A stretch of DNA of 64,000 bases, from contig JAIPDI010000009.1 of NCBI GenBank assembly GCA_021737785.1, positions 47,005 to 111,004 on the forward strand, in the 5' to 3' direction. The DNA is from Deltaproteobacteria bacterium. Its GTDB lineage: Bacteria > Desulfobacterota > DSM-4660 > Desulfatiglandales > Desulfatiglandaceae. This document shows, piece by piece, positions 53,627-62,314 of the stretch (position 1 is its first letter; each line of letters begins with the position of its first letter). The position numbers and the translations under genes were made by a program. Below the pieces are notes generated by a model. It did not search any database and was not told the origin of the DNA. It saw only the letters and a program-made list of their open reading frames with translations.

Positions 53627-53678
53627 GTATTGGGTATTGGGGGCAAACGCATATCGCACATCGCGAAAGGAGCTGCGG

Positions 53679-55199
53679 GTGTTTACCATTGATACAGCAG
53701 AATACGACGCGGTGATATTCGATTTGGACGGGGTGGTGACCCAGACGGCGAAGGTCCATGCCGCGGCATGGAAGGCGCTTTTTGACGAATACCTCGAGAA
53801 GCGGAAAGGGAAAGGGTACCGACCGTTTGACCCCGATGCTGATTACCGGCGGTATGTGGACGGCAAGCCGCGGTATGACGGGGTTCAGAGTTTTTTAGTC
53901 TCACGCGATATCGACCTTCCGTACGGTTCGCCGGACGATTCATCCGACATGGAAACCATTTGCGGACTTGGCAACCGGAAAAATGAATACTTTCAAAAGT
54001 ATCTGAAGAGAGATGGCGTAGAGGTTTACCATGCCGCCACGGATCTTATCCGTCAGTTGAGGGATGCCGGCATACGGACGGCGGTCGTCTCTTCCAGTAA
54101 GAATTGCGTCCCGGTGCTGAAGGCTTCGGGGATTGCGGATTTGTTTGATGTCAAAATTGACGGCGTAGACTCGGAAGAACGGGGGCTGCCAGGCAAGCCC
54201 GCACCGGATATTTTCCTGGAGGCCGCTGCGGAGCTTGGCGTGGATCCTGGACGGTCCGTCGTTGTGGAGGATGCCATCGTTGGTGTGCAGGCAGGGAAAA
54301 AAGGGGGCTTTGGCTGTGTGATTTGGGTAAACCGGAAGGGACATAATCAGACCTCGTACGAAAACCAGGCGGACATGGTGGTAACCGATCTTTCTCAGCT
54401 TGGGATTGCCCAAACCCACGATCTTCCCTCCGCGCTTGAGGCACAGGGGGAGATTGCCCGCCGGCTTTCGAAGGGCCGCACGGCCGTATTTCTGGATTAT
54501 GACGGGACCTTGACCCCTATCGTATCGCGGCCTGAAGACGCCGTTCTCTCCGATGCCATGCGGCATGTACTCAGGGAATTGGCAGAACGCTGTACCGTGT
54601 CTGTTCTCAGCGGAAGAGATCTTCCCGATGTCAAAGAAAAGGTGGGGATCGAGAACCTTGTTTATGCCGGAAGCCACGGCTTCGACATTGCAGGCCCCCA
54701 AGACCGGCACATAACATCCCAGCAGGGCACGTCCTTTCTTCCCACCCTGGACAAGGCCCAGCAAGACCTGAACAAGGAATTATCCAACATCCCTGGTGCG
54801 ATGGTGGAACGTAAGAAGTTCTCCATTGCCGTCCATTACCGCAATGTTAAAGCAGAAAGAGCTTCCGACGTATCAAATATTGTAAACAGGGTCCATGCCG
54901 ACTACCCGGAACTGCGCAAATCCGAGGGGAAGAAGGTATTCGAATTGCAGCCCGGGATAGACTGGGATAAGGGAAAGGCGCTCTTGTGGCTGCTGGAAAA
55001 GCTGGGGCTCGATCAACCCGACGTTATCCCCATGTATATCGGGGATGATGTCACCGATGAGGATGCGTTCAAGGTCCTGGCAGATCGGGGGATCGGCATC
55101 GTGGTACAGGAAGCGCCCCGCCCCTCCGCAGCGCAGTACCGGCTGAACGATACGGATGAGGTCTATCGGTTCCTGCATTGGGTAGTGGGAATTGGGTAG
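53679..55199 (+). CDS. Beta-phosphoglucomutase-like HAD fused to trehalose-6-phosphate phosphatase
   Basis: 506 residues, GTG start after AAAGGAGC. Residues 1-240 are a HAD domain of the beta-PGM type: DLDGVV (15-20), cap region, VSSSK (137-141), GKPAPD (172-177), VEDAIVG (196-202). Residues 265-506 are a trehalose-phosphatase (OtsB): FLDYDGTLTP with the catalytic Asp pair 273/275, VLSGR, and GDDVTDEDAF near 445. Beta-PGM activity converts beta-glucose-1-P to glucose-6-P; OtsB removes phosphate from trehalose-6-P. With GH65 (next gene) this would link trehalose breakdown to central metabolism. The same three parts in the same order form mycobacterial OtsB1 (Rv2006). Confidence 0.9.
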   Translation: MFTIDTAEYDAVIFDLDGVVTQTAKVHAAAWKALFDEYLEKRKGKGYRPFDPDADYRRYVDGKPRYDGVQSFLVSRDIDLPYGSPDDSSDMETICGLGNRKNEYFQKYLKRDGVEVYHAATDLIRQLRDAGIRTAVVSSSKNCVPVLKASGIADLFDVKIDGVDSEERGLPGKPAPDIFLEAAAELGVDPGRSVVVEDAIVGVQAGKKGGFGCVIWVNRKGHNQTSYENQADMVVTDLSQLGIAQTHDLPSALEAQGEIARRLSKGRTAVFLDYDGTLTPIVSRPEDAVLSDAMRHVLRELAERCTVSVLSGRDLPDVKEKVGIENLVYAGSHGFDIAGPQDRHITSQQGTSFLPTLDKAQQDLNKELSNIPGAMVERKKFSIAVHYRNVKAERASDVSNIVNRVHADYPELRKSEGKKVFELQPGIDWDKGKALLWLLEKLGLDQPDVIPMYIGDDVTDEDAFKVLADRGIGIVVQEAPRPSAAQYRLNDTDEVYRFLHWVVGIG

Positions 55200-55227
55200 T
55201 GGTTGTGGGTGTCGGGTATTAGGCCCT

Positions 55228-55368
55228 TATTCCCTGGTCTTCTGTCATGAAAAACAAGAAAATATGGCCATCCTTCCACTGCACGTTTAGCCTTCCGTCA
55301 TTCCGGCTGAGGGCATGCCGGAATGACGGGACAGCACCAGCCGTTTTGGTTGCGGGTATCAGCGTTAG
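55228..55368 (+). repeat. Repeat family C, copy 4 (shortened)
   Basis: Same ends as copy 3 but the centre is cut down to CCGTCATTCCGGCTGAGGGC and its complement. It lies between the HAD-OtsB gene and GH65 gene. Confidence 0.75.
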
Positions 55369-55472
55369 GTGGTATTCCATCTTCCACGTTCCGAGTTCCG
55401 AGTTCCGCGTTTGGGACGATCACGGGTACTGGACATCCCACCATCAACCATCACCGGGAAAGGAGCATAGTA

Positions 55473-57908
55473 ATGACGGTCTGGTCCTTGGTCTACGAAG
55501 ATTTCAATCCGGATCAGGAAAAGCTTCGGGAAGCGCTTTGCACTCTCGGAAACGGCTATTTTGCCACACGCGGGGCATCCCCCGAATCAGAAGCCGATGA
55601 CATCCACTACCCTGGAACCTATCTGGCAGGGGGATACAACCGCCTCAAGACGGAAATCAAGGGTAAGGTGATTGAGAACGAGGACCTGGTCAATCTGCCC
55701 AACTGGCTCACTCTGGGCTTCCGTTACCCCGGTGGAGAATGGTTCGATCTGACCCGGGTGGACATCCTTGAGTATCGTCAGGAATTGGACATGAAGAGAG
55801 GCCTTCTCTTACGCACCGTCCTTTTCAAAGACCTGGAGGGGAGGCGCACCATCCTGAAAGAACGCCGGCTGGTGCACATGGCCGAGCCCCACCTGGCGGC
55901 CCTGGAGATTGTCTTTACCCCTGAAAACTGGTCCGGAGAGGTGGAGTTTCGATCGGCCCTGGATGGAAGGGTGACCAATGACGGGGTCCCTCGCTACCGG
56001 GGGCTCAACAGCAACCACCTGGAGACTCTGGAAGCCAGGGCCGTGGATGAAGAAACCCTCTTTCTCAAAGTCCGGACCAGGCAGTCCGGACTTAAGATCG
56101 CGCAGGCGGCAAGGACCCGCGTCTCAAGAAACGGCGATGTCCTGGACGTTGAAAGGGGCGCCGTTGCAGAGCCCGGTTACACGGCCCATCACTTCACCCT
56201 CCAGGTGGAAAAAGGAACGGACCTTTGCGTGGAAAAGGTCATGGCCCTTTTCACCTCAAGAGATTACGCCTCAGCCGAGTGCGGCCTCGAGGCGCTGAAA
56301 TTCGTTAAACGGGCCGGGGGCTTTGATGCGTTGCTTAAAACGACCGCCCTGGCTTGGAAGCACCTGTGGCGCCGTTTTGATATCGAGTACCAGGAAAAAG
56401 CGCCCCCTGTGGACGATCGCACAGGGATGATTCTGCATCTCTATACCTTTCATCTCCTCCAGAGCACCTCCACGCACACCATGGACCTGGACGTGGGCGT
56501 TCCCTCGAGGGGATGGCATGGAGAAGCCTATCGGGGGCATATCTTCTGGGATGAACTCTTTATTTTTCCGTTCCTCGACCTTCGGGTCCCTGAAATTACC
56601 CGCTCCCTTCTCATGTATCGATACCGCCGTATCCACGAGGCCCGCGCCGCGGCCCGGCAGGAAGGTTACCGGGGCGCCATGTACCCGTGGCAGAGCGGAA
56701 GCAATGGGCGGGAAGAAACCCAGCGGATCCATCTGAACCCCAAATCCGGTCGGTGGATTCCGGATCATTCCCGGCACCAGCGCCATGTGAACACGGCCAT
56801 TGCACATAACATCTGCCAATACTACCAGGCCACTCAGGACATGGAGTTCCTGTCTTTTTACGGCGCAGAGATGATTTTGGAGATCGCCCGGTTCTGGTCC
56901 AGCATTTCGAGCTACAACCCTGATCTGGACCGCTACGAAATCCTCGGCGTCATGGGTCCGGATGAGTATCATGAGGCTTATCCGGATTCCGACAAACCCG
57001 GAGTGAACAACAATGCCTACACCAATATCATGGCGGTGTGGGTCTTGACCGAGGCCCTGAAAGTGCTGGAGCGTCTCCCGGAAGACCGGAAGAATGAGCT
57101 TTGCGAGGTCCTGGCCCTGGAAGACGAAGAGCTGGCACTCTGGGAGGATATCAGCCGCAGGATGCGCATAGTCTTCCACGGCGACGGAATTATCAGCCAG
57201 TTCGAGGGCTATGACAAACTCAAAGAATTTGATTGGGACGGATACAGGGAAAAGTATGGGGATATTCAAAGACTGGACAGGATCCTTGAAGCCGAAGGCG
57301 ATTCTCCGAACAACTATAAGGCTTCCAAGCAGGCCGATGTGCTCATGTTGTTTTACCTCTTTTCATCTGAGGAGCTGAATAATCTCTTTGACCGGCTGGG
57401 GTATCCTTTCGAGTACGAGACCATACCCAAAAACATCGATTATTACATAGAGCGAACCAGCCACGGATCGACCCTTAGCCGGGTGGTTCACTCCTGGGTC
57501 CTTGCCAGGAGAGACAGGCCCCGGTCATGGAATCTTTTTACCGAGGCCCTGGAGAGCGATATTTCCGACATTCAGGGAGGAACCACCCCCGAAGGCATTC
57601 ATTTAGGCGCCATGGCCGGGTGCATCAACATGATCCAGATGGGGTACACAGGCCTGGAAATCCGGGGCGACGTGCTGTGGTTCAACCCCTGCCTCCCCGA
57701 ACAACTGGAACGGTTGCGCATGCAGATTCGTTATCGGGGACAAACCCTCGCCATAGACATATTTTCCGACAAACTCATCATTACGGCCTGCAAGTGTGCG
57801 GAAGCCCCCATACAGATCGGCGTCAAGGATCAGGTATTTACCCTCCGGGAAAATGAAACCAAAGCGATCCAATGGCTGGATCATGAGGTGAAGGAGGTTA
57901 CGGAATAA
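55473..57908 (+). CDS. Glycoside hydrolase family 65 disaccharide phosphorylase
   Basis: 811 residues. N-terminal super-beta-sandwich, then an (alpha/alpha)6 barrel. VMGPDEYHE near residue 495 holds the catalytic general acid Glu; SHGSTLSRVVHS (about 665) binds phosphate, which favours a phosphorylase over a hydrolase. Substrates in the family are trehalose, maltose, kojibiose or nigerose; given the neighbouring HAD-OtsB gene, trehalose or trehalose-6-P is most likely, releasing beta-glucose-1-P for the beta-PGM domain. The start follows AAAGGAGCATAGTA. A 273-bp gap with a family C repeat separates it from its partner. Confidence 0.92.
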   Translation: MTVWSLVYEDFNPDQEKLREALCTLGNGYFATRGASPESEADDIHYPGTYLAGGYNRLKTEIKGKVIENEDLVNLPNWLTLGFRYPGGEWFDLTRVDILEYRQELDMKRGLLLRTVLFKDLEGRRTILKERRLVHMAEPHLAALEIVFTPENWSGEVEFRSALDGRVTNDGVPRYRGLNSNHLETLEARAVDEETLFLKVRTRQSGLKIAQAARTRVSRNGDVLDVERGAVAEPGYTAHHFTLQVEKGTDLCVEKVMALFTSRDYASAECGLEALKFVKRAGGFDALLKTTALAWKHLWRRFDIEYQEKAPPVDDRTGMILHLYTFHLLQSTSTHTMDLDVGVPSRGWHGEAYRGHIFWDELFIFPFLDLRVPEITRSLLMYRYRRIHEARAAARQEGYRGAMYPWQSGSNGREETQRIHLNPKSGRWIPDHSRHQRHVNTAIAHNICQYYQATQDMEFLSFYGAEMILEIARFWSSISSYNPDLDRYEILGVMGPDEYHEAYPDSDKPGVNNNAYTNIMAVWVLTEALKVLERLPEDRKNELCEVLALEDEELALWEDISRRMRIVFHGDGIISQFEGYDKLKEFDWDGYREKYGDIQRLDRILEAEGDSPNNYKASKQADVLMLFYLFSSEELNNLFDRLGYPFEYETIPKNIDYYIERTSHGSTLSRVVHSWVLARRDRPRSWNLFTEALESDISDIQGGTTPEGIHLGAMAGCINMIQMGYTGLEIRGDVLWFNPCLPEQLERLRMQIRYRGQTLAIDIFSDKLIITACKCAEAPIQIGVKDQVFTLRENETKAIQWLDHEVKEVTE

Positions 57909-58015
57909 CGGCGGCTGAAATCGGAGGTTGCAAACAGGGCGCGGCTGCGGGTGGATACCGGTGGTGTAACTGGATTGTGGCGCACAGCGGCTGATCATGG
58001 ATATCGGAAACACGA

Positions 58016-58387
58016 TCAACCGGAAGGGAATATGGATGCTATCCTTTGGAGGATGTCCTCGGGGGTTGATGTCTTTTTGGACATAAAGAAATCCGTCCCC
58101 GCGTCAAAGGCAGCCTTTTTGTACTCGGGCGAATCGTAGCTGGTCATCATAATGATAATCACATCGGCATGTGCCACCTTCAATCTTCTGGTCAACTCAA
58201 AGCCGTTTTCGTCCGGCAATCGCACATCCAGAAAAATAAGTTCAGGGACCTTTGTTTCCACTGCCTGGACGGCCCTGTTTCCATCCTGTGCCTCCCTGAC
58301 CCGCATAGCGGGAAATCCTGAGATCAATATGCTTTTCAACATTTCCCGGAATGCTTCGCTATCATCCACAATCAAGATGTCAGGCAT
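58016..58387 (-). CDS. Single-domain response regulator
   Basis: 123 residues, only a receiver. ILIVDDSEAF (acid pair at 8-9), LIFLDVRLPDENG (phosphoacceptor Asp near 54), MMTSYDS (Thr near 82), and FMSKKTS (conserved Lys near 105). There is no output domain, so it works as a shuttle or competing acceptor. GGAGAGG precedes the ATG; a second ATG sits one codon earlier. It is divergent from the NarL-type gene. Confidence 0.9.
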   Translation of the reverse strand: MPDILIVDDSEAFREMLKSILISGFPAMRVREAQDGNRAVQAVETKVPELIFLDVRLPDENGFELTRRLKVAHADVIIIMMTSYDSPEYKKAAFDAGTDFFMSKKTSTPEDILQRIASIFPSG

Positions 58388-58626
58388 CATCCTCTCCTGA
58401 GTTGAAGCGATCGGGTTGCGGCCATGTCCCAACGGCGGTGGGTTGAATATAATGGCCGGAGAGCTCCACCACAGCCAGGGTATGATTGCGATCACCATAT
58501 CCTTTGTTACTTTACTTCTTTTTTTGAGTATGGTATATGGGTTCGATCATGTATAAAGGTGGAAATTATTCACCATTTATGAACGGATCCTTCACAACAT
58601 CGTCACACACCAAGGGAGCGCCTGCC

Positions 58627-59286
58627 ATGCCCGAAAAAAAGCGAATCGTTATCGTTGAAGATCACAAAATTCTCAGACAGGGGCTCTGCTCTCTCCTCAG
58701 TTCGAGCAATGAACTGGAAGTGGTGGGAGAGGCGGGCGACGGAATGAACGCCATCCGGATCATCAAGGAACTCGAGCCCGACCTGGTCCTTCTGGACCTC
58801 AATATGCCCAAAATGAACGGCATCGCGGTGATCAAGGAGATTAAACAATACTGTGCGGACACGAAGATACTCGCCCTTACCATGTACAGATCAGAGGAGT
58901 ACATCCTCGAGGTCTTCAAATCCGGAGGAGATGGATACTGCCTCAAATCATCCGGCCACGAAGACCTGATGATGGCCCTCAAGTCCGTTCTTTCGGGCAA
59001 ACAGTATGTCAGCCCGGAAATCTCAGACCTGGTATTGGAGGGATATCTTGAGAGCCGAAAAACCGTCAAAAATAAAACGACCTTCGAGTCACTCACCCAG
59101 CGTGAAAAGGAGGTGCTGAAACTGGTGGGAGAAGGGTATCAGAACAAAGAGATCGCCGATTATCTCTGCATCAGCCCAAAGACCGTGGAAAAGCACAGAG
59201 GGAATATCATGCAGAAGCTGGACCTTCACTCCGCCTCCGCACTCACCGCATACGCCATTAACAAGGGACTTGTCATGAAAGAATAG
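58627..59286 (+). CDS. NarL/FixJ-type response regulator
   Basis: 219 residues. Receiver 1-125: IVIVEDHKILRQG, LVLLDLNMPKMNG with Asp57, and CLKSSGHEDL. LuxR-type HTH 150-215: LTQREKEVLKLVGEGYQNKE, then IADYLCISPKTVEKHRGNIM, the DNA-recognition part. Such regulators act as dimers at direct or inverted half-sites, often activating promoters from just upstream of -35. The hybrid kinase 300 bp downstream on the opposite strand is a likely partner. It is a good candidate for binding the WATAC-N7-ACCCYATT motif. AAGGGAGCGCCTGCC precedes the start. Confidence 0.92.
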   Translation: MPEKKRIVIVEDHKILRQGLCSLLSSSNELEVVGEAGDGMNAIRIIKELEPDLVLLDLNMPKMNGIAVIKEIKQYCADTKILALTMYRSEEYILEVFKSGGDGYCLKSSGHEDLMMALKSVLSGKQYVSPEISDLVLEGYLESRKTVKNKTTFESLTQREKEVLKLVGEGYQNKEIADYLCISPKTVEKHRGNIMQKLDLHSASALTAYAINKGLVMKE

Positions 59287-59287
59287 A

Positions 59288-59592
59288 TAGTGCCTGAACA
59301 AAAATCACGCCTTGGCGTGATTCAGGCACTATTGCGAATTGAGAAATTGCGAATTCCGAATTGATGGAATAGAGTTAAGATGTCTCGTAAAAAGTCAGGA
59401 AATGTCATTTTTCGTCATTCCGGCGAAAGCCGGAATCCAGTCCCGCAGCAGCGGGATTCAATCAGTTACAAAACCTCTGGACCCCGTTTTTCAACGGGGT
59501 GACGACTTTTTACGAATGCATCACAGTTGAAATTAATAAAACCAAGTTTTCGATTCCGCCCTTTTTGGATTTCCTGTTTCGTTCAGACACTA
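59288..59592 (-). repeat. MITE-like repeat family A, copy 4, interrupted by another element
   Basis: TA-GTGCCTGAAC and GTTCAGACAC-TA ends with the family interior, reversed relative to copy 1. At 59377-59524 it is split by a second repeat (see next entry). Without that insert it would be about 150 bp, like other copies. Confidence 0.8.
59377..59524. mobile_element. Nested 148-bp insertion with terminal inverted repeats
   Basis: It splits repeat A copy 4 between GAGTT and GAAATT. TCGTAAAAAGTC near the left end and GACTTTTTACGA near the right end are perfect complements, and AGTT is found on both sides (59373-59376 and 59525-59528), as expected for a 4-bp target duplication. Inside lies a CGTCATTCCGG segment like family C. 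It is non-coding. Confidence 0.7.
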
Positions 59593-59593
59593 T

Positions 59594-60682
59594 TTAATCC
59601 GGCCAGGCGGCCCGAATGATGGTTCCCCGTCCCTTTTCCGAGTGTATTTCAAACGTCCCGTTGGACAACTCCGTCCGTTCCTTCATGCCGATGAGCCCCA
59701 TCCCTTCCATCCGGCCTCCCGGCTTCAACCGCCGTTCCGGATCAAACCCCCGGCCGTTATCCCGTATGGCCAGCTCCAGCAAACGCTCTGCTTTTTTCAA
59801 ACTCACAAAGACGGTATCTGCGCCGCTGTGTTTAAATGCATTGTTCAGGGCCTCCTGCAGGATCCGATAGATGACAATGCCCAAGGACTCCCGGACGTCA
59901 TCTTCCCGGGCGTCGATCCGGGTCTCTATCCGGATCCCTGTGTAGATCTCTTGAAGTTCCCGGCAAACAGAACCGATCGCTGCAAGGAGCCCCATATCAT
60001 CCAGCACTGAAGGTCGCAGATTTGAGGAAATCCTGTGGACCTCCTCGGTGGTATCCCGCACAATGGTGATGATCTGTTCCAGGGATATCCCCCCGGAGGG
60101 GGAGGTGTCTTTACCCATGCGATGGAGTTTTTCCTCGAGGCCGTAACGTATGGCGGTCAGACTCGCACCGATGCTGTCGTGGAGTTCCTGGGCGATGACC
60201 CTTCTCTCATTTTCCTGCGTTTCCAGTAACTTAGACGATAGAATACGCAACTGTTGTTCCGATTCCCGCAATGCCGCCAGTGTCTTGGAGCGCTCAATAG
60301 CATACCGGATGGTGCGTTCCAGAAGCGTAGGGCTGAGTTCAATCTTTTCCAGGTAGTCTGCCGCGCCTTCCTTCATCGCCTGCATGTCCACGTCATGGCT
60401 CCCCCGGCCCGTGAGAAGAATAACGGGGGCCCGGAACCCGTGCCGCAGGAAATCCCGGGTGAGTTGGATTCCGTTTCCCACGCCCAGCAGATAGTCCACC
60501 AGGCATATATCATGCTGATTCAAGACGGCTTTCTCTATGGCCTCCTGGCAGCTGGTCACCCAGTCCAGTTGAAAGGTCTGTCCTTCAATCTTTGATAAAA
60601 TGTGCCGGATGATCACATAATCATCCTCGTCGTCTTCCACGAGCAGTATCCTGAGCGACTGGTTTTCCTGCTTCATTTCCAT
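59594..60682 (-). CDS. Receiver-histidine kinase hybrid (HisKA_3 type)
   Basis: 362 residues. An N-terminal receiver (RILLVEDDEDDYVI, CLVDYLLG with Asp63, DYLEK with Lys113) leads through a helix (about 120-155) to a HisKA_3 dimerisation region with ELHDSIG holding His168. The HATPase follows: EALNNAFKHSGA (N box), IRDNGRGFDPE and GMGLIGMKER. This class (NarX/DevS-like) phosphorylates NarL-type regulators, and one lies 300 bp away on the other strand. The receiver at the N-terminus suggests it takes its signal from another kinase rather than a ligand. The start ATG has no clear ribosome site. Confidence 0.92.
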   Translation of the reverse strand: MEMKQENQSLRILLVEDDEDDYVIIRHILSKIEGQTFQLDWVTSCQEAIEKAVLNQHDICLVDYLLGVGNGIQLTRDFLRHGFRAPVILLTGRGSHDVDMQAMKEGAADYLEKIELSPTLLERTIRYAIERSKTLAALRESEQQLRILSSKLLETQENERRVIAQELHDSIGASLTAIRYGLEEKLHRMGKDTSPSGGISLEQIITIVRDTTEEVHRISSNLRPSVLDDMGLLAAIGSVCRELQEIYTGIRIETRIDAREDDVRESLGIVIYRILQEALNNAFKHSGADTVFVSLKKAERLLELAIRDNGRGFDPERRLKPGGRMEGMGLIGMKERTELSNGTFEIHSEKGRGTIIRAAWPD

Positions 60683-61054
60683 AGGCTTCTATGGTCCGCA
60701 TGGTTCATCGTTACCTGATACCCCCTCCAAATGCATAGCAGTGCCTGAACGAAAATCACGCCTTGGCGTGATTCAGACACAATTACGAATTGAGGAATTG
60801 CGAATTCCGAATTGATGGAATAGAGTTGAAATTAATAAAACCAAGCTTTCGATTCCACCCTTTTTGGATTTCCAGGTTTTTGTTCAGACACTAGTTAACA
60901 GATTTTTGGTGATACGACAAGATCAATATGTCGCCGAGGCGAACCGGAGGGTCGCTTTTACAGACACGTAAGGCAAAAAATGCCGGCAGGAGAGGTTTTC
61001 GAGGCAGCACGCCGGGAAAAACATCTTCTTATGACATCCGCGGGTCGGTGTTAT
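60683..61054. other. 372-bp intergenic region with repeat
   Basis: Contains repeat family A copy 5 (60739-60893). No gene and no motif promoter. Confidence 0.6.
60739..60893 (-). repeat. MITE-like repeat family A, copy 5
   Basis: GTGCCTGAACG to CGTTCAGACAC-type ends with the complete interior hairpin AATCACGCC/GGCGTGATT, reversed relative to copies 1-3. The left flank is CA rather than TA. Confidence 0.78.
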
Positions 61055-61507
61055 CTAACTCTGACGATCGGAGAGCCGCACAACCTTTAACCAGTATTGC
61101 TCCAAGCTCGTCATCACCTCAACCAGACTGTCGAATTCAGCAGGTTTGGTAATATACGAGTTTGCGCCGAGTTCATAGCAGGAAGCGATATCGCTCTCGT
61201 CGCAGGACGTGGTGAATACCACGACCGGAATTCGACGGAAATCAGGATCTTCCTTCATCTCCCTGAGCACCTCTCGTCCATCCTTTCGGGGCATATTGAG
61301 GTCCAGGAGGATAAGACACGGCCAGGGGGTTTTTTCGAGATTTGCGAATTTTCCGCGGCGGTAAAGATAGTCCATCAATTCCTGGCCATCCGGCACCATT
61401 TGAAAATCCTTTTGCAAACCGCTCTGTTTAAAGGCATGCCTGGCAAGAAAAAAATCGTCGGGATCGTCATCAACCATTAACACCGGGCTGTTTTCGCAAA
61501 GTTCCAT
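61055..61507 (-). CDS. Response regulator, Rcp1/CheY-like
   Basis: 150 residues. VLMVDDDPDDFFLARHAF and ILLDLNMPRKDGREVLREMK (Asp near 70) followed by FTTSCDESDI, YITKPAEF (Lys near 122). The spacing 'DDDPDD' and long loop with the YRRGKF segment are those of the Rcp1 class, phytochrome-linked response regulators that serve as simple phosphoacceptors. It has no output domain. RBS is not strong (AAAGGGG before ATG at a long distance). Confidence 0.9.
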   Translation of the reverse strand: MELCENSPVLMVDDDPDDFFLARHAFKQSGLQKDFQMVPDGQELMDYLYRRGKFANLEKTPWPCLILLDLNMPRKDGREVLREMKEDPDFRRIPVVVFTTSCDESDIASCYELGANSYITKPAEFDSLVEVMTSLEQYWLKVVRLSDRQS

Positions 61508-61569
61508 CGGACGTTCACCCCTTTCTTAACTGCCCGGTCCACCATCATTGTGAACCGGGTGTTTGTTGG

Positions 61570-61827
61570 TCAGTGGATGGTAGGGTTCACGATGTCCTGC
61601 CCGCCATCATTTTTCAGGAGTGAGATGATGAGTTCAAAGGTAAATGGGTCAACGTTTGCCTTGTGCCAGCCCAGCCGTTCTAATTTTTGGTTCACCTTAT
61701 CGGCTGTAAATTCCCCGCGGTCCTTAACAACAATGTGCACCACATCTTCAACGAGCCTGAGGGTCTCCTCCGGGGTATATCCCTTGCAGAAAAGCGTATA
61801 GAACAGACGGTCGACAATTTCTTCCAT
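61570..61827 (-). CDS. Hypothetical helical protein, 85 aa
   Basis: No family recognised. It appears all-helical with a leucine-rich core (ETLRLVEDVVHIVVKDRG, VNQKLERLGWHKANVD) and a C-terminal stretch FELIISLLKNDGG. It may be a small adapter, phosphotransfer-like helical bundle or regulatory partner; only the location among receivers suggests that. The start has GGGGGTCATAA before it. Confidence 0.6.
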   Translation of the reverse strand: MEEIVDRLFYTLFCKGYTPEETLRLVEDVVHIVVKDRGEFTADKVNQKLERLGWHKANVDPFTFELIISLLKNDGGQDIVNPTIH

Positions 61828-62050
61828 TTATGACCCCCAAGGCGGCCTAACTGCCGCAGCCGAATCGGCCGCCTCTGACGCCGAAACCAACCTCCAGCTC
61901 AAATGAATCAATTGCGTTCCCTCAACAAACCATGGTCCCTTCTTGTGTGGAAGTTACTCCCCGGGACCCTATATCCGGCGATCAGCAGGCGGTCGTCTCG
62001 TCCGTCGTCGGGCAGACAGCGTGGCAAACCCTGGTGCATTTTTGCCGTTT

Positions 62051-62314
62051 TCATGGCGCCAGTTTTTCCCCTGTAAAGACAAACCCGCCCGGCTGTTGAG
62101 ATATTTCACTGAAATCACTCTGGAATACCAATTTCCCGAACACGTCCACATCTTTGAGTCCGTCGGTGTGGATAAAGACCCTGTTGGCCCTGTTTGAATA
62201 CGTCTTTAAGGCATTGAGCAGTTCGCAGGCTGAACTGCCGTCAAAATCACCCATCAACTTGAGATGAACGTTTTCACTGTTTTGGTGAGTGAGAATCCTG
62301 AAATTGTACGCCAT
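62051..62314 (-). CDS. STAS-like protein (anti-sigma antagonist fold)
   Basis: 87 residues. The pattern VHLKLMGDFDGSSACELLNALK (about 17-38) is the beta1-alpha1 part of STAS-type domains, where Ser at about 28 aligns with the phosphorylated serine of SpoIIAA-like proteins. RVFIHTDGLKDVDVFG follows. It is shorter than SpoIIAA. The start ATG has AAAGGAGTACGGATC before it. It overlaps the 3' end of the upstream receiver gene by 41 bp, so the two are cotranslated. Confidence 0.75.
   Translation of the reverse strand: MAYNFRILTHQNSENVHLKLMGDFDGSSACELLNALKTYSNRANRVFIHTDGLKDVDVFGKLVFQSDFSEISQQPGGFVFTGEKLAP

Larger units (their letters stand above)
52728..53678. other. 951-bp region of nested inverted repeats
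   Basis: No gene is supportable. From left to right: a 300-bp element with long terminal inverted repeats (52737-53036) that encloses the common 'GTAGGTTGGGTT...' repeat, two nested inverted repeats (53036-53258), repeat family C (53301-53485) and motif promoter m (53580-53626). Confidence 0.7.

Noticed and set aside
53604..53678. ATG at 53604 as start of the HAD-OtsB gene
   Set aside because: It lies upstream of the predicted transcription start of motif promoter m and has no ribosome site; GTG at 53679 does.
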